From JANQGH01 sp039819285 (GTDB lineage Bacteria; Pseudomonadota; Alphaproteobacteria; DSM-16000; Inquilinaceae), in NCBI GenBank assembly GCA_039819285.1, contig JBCBSH010000010.1:1-39639 (forward strand): 39,639 nt of DNA, given 5' to 3'. Shown here piece after piece: positions 39,284 to 39,639 of the stretch. The position numbers and the translations under genes are program-made. The notes under the pieces were generated by a model. The model had not been told where the DNA came from, searched no databases, and saw only the letters and a list, made by a program, of their open reading frames with translations. The first letter of the stretch is position 1, and each line of letters starts with the position of its first letter.

Positions 39284-39639
39284 CTAGTGGGCGGCCGCCC
39301 AGCTGTCGCCGATACCGAACTCCGCAACCAGCGGCACGTCGATATGGGCGGCCCCTTCCATCACTCTGCGTACAGTTGCCGCAGTGGTCTCCGCCTCGTC
39401 CGCCGGCGCCTCGAACAGCAACTCGTCATGGACCTGAAGCAGCATCCGCGCTTGAAGCCCCTCCCTCGCCAGGGCCTTGGGCATGCGCACCATGGCCCGC
39501 TTGATGATATCGGCCGCCGTGCCCTGGATCGGCGCATTGATCGCCTGTCGCTCGGCAAAGGCGCGCCGCGCGGGGTTGGGATCCTTGATGCCCGGCATGT
39601 GGCATTTGCGCCCGAACAGGGTGGTGACGAAGCCCTCTT
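39284..39639 (-). CDS. polA: DNA polymerase I, C-terminal end (partial)
   Basis: The 5' part lies beyond the right edge; 117 C-terminal residues are visible. They include GFVTTLFGRKC, QAINAPIQGTAADIIKRAMVRM (polymerase motif with the conserved Gln and Gly-Thr-Ala) and motif C LLQVHDELLFEAP, where the Asp is a catalytic metal ligand. This is diagnostic for family A DNA polymerase. About 160 bases separate its stop from the CYTH-CHAD start; a weak GGTCG-8-CGACC stem lies just downstream of the stop without a T tract. Confidence 0.96.
   Translation of the reverse strand, partial: EGFVTTLFGRKCHMPGIKDPNPARRAFAERQAINAPIQGTAADIIKRAMVRMPKALAREGLQARMLLQVHDELLFEAPADEAETTAATVRRVMEGAAHIDVPLVAEFGIGDSWAAAH

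Overview
The window is GC-rich, densely packed bacterial chromosome. The gene families point to an alphaproteobacterium, probably of a Rhodospirillales-like lineage: an enterobacterial/Paracoccus-type crt cluster, a CHASE2-FecR pair, a PAS_5-like domain, tripartite tricarboxylate transport, and many ATGA, GTGA and TTGA gene overlaps. No rRNA, tRNA, CRISPR array, insertion sequence or phage gene was seen. I made the lineage call by eye from protein families; no marker-gene comparison was possible.

Layout. (1) Positions 1-2893 carry a CHASE2 membrane sensor cut by the left edge, a secreted FecR-domain protein upstream of it, and a divergent Crp/Fnr-family regulator. (2) Positions 2183-10171 hold a complete zeaxanthin pathway: crp-crtY-crtI-crtB on the plus strand; crtZ convergent with crtB; and crtE followed by an ABC-2 transporter pair on the minus strand. 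Predicted route: farnesyl diphosphate to GGPP (CrtE), phytoene (CrtB), lycopene (CrtI), beta-carotene (CrtY), zeaxanthin (CrtZ). (3) Positions 10356-18939 are cell-envelope genes: a 2-oxoglutarate oxygenase, a class A penicillin-binding protein, a periplasmic protein of unknown function, an OpgG/OpgD glucan protein and a membrane-anchored sulfatase-superfamily enzyme. (4) Positions 19055-32366 are a catabolic and transport island: two Gfo/Idh/MocA oxidoreductases, a DctP-like binding protein without a signal peptide, a LysR regulator, TctB-TctA-TctC, an AhpD-like protein, a cupin, two beta-hydroxyacid dehydrogenases, an Ldh2-type dehydrogenase, a VOC protein and a glutathione transferase. The substrate cannot be fixed from sequence; an organic or aromatic acid is likely. 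(5) Positions 32373-39639 are mostly information-processing genes: a PAS-RadC fusion, an SDR, a Yip1 protein, an Fe-S RNA (uracil-5)-methyltransferase, a ParA-like ATPase, a CYTH-CHAD protein and the 3' end of polA.

The most unusual items are the PAS_5-like/RadC fusion (32373-33671), the ABC exporter translationally coupled to crtE, the possible cyclase-Crp-carotenoid control loop, the DctP-like protein without a signal peptide that overlaps an oxidoreductase gene, a strongly structured intergenic stretch at 11389-11509, and nested inverted repeats in two regulatory regions.
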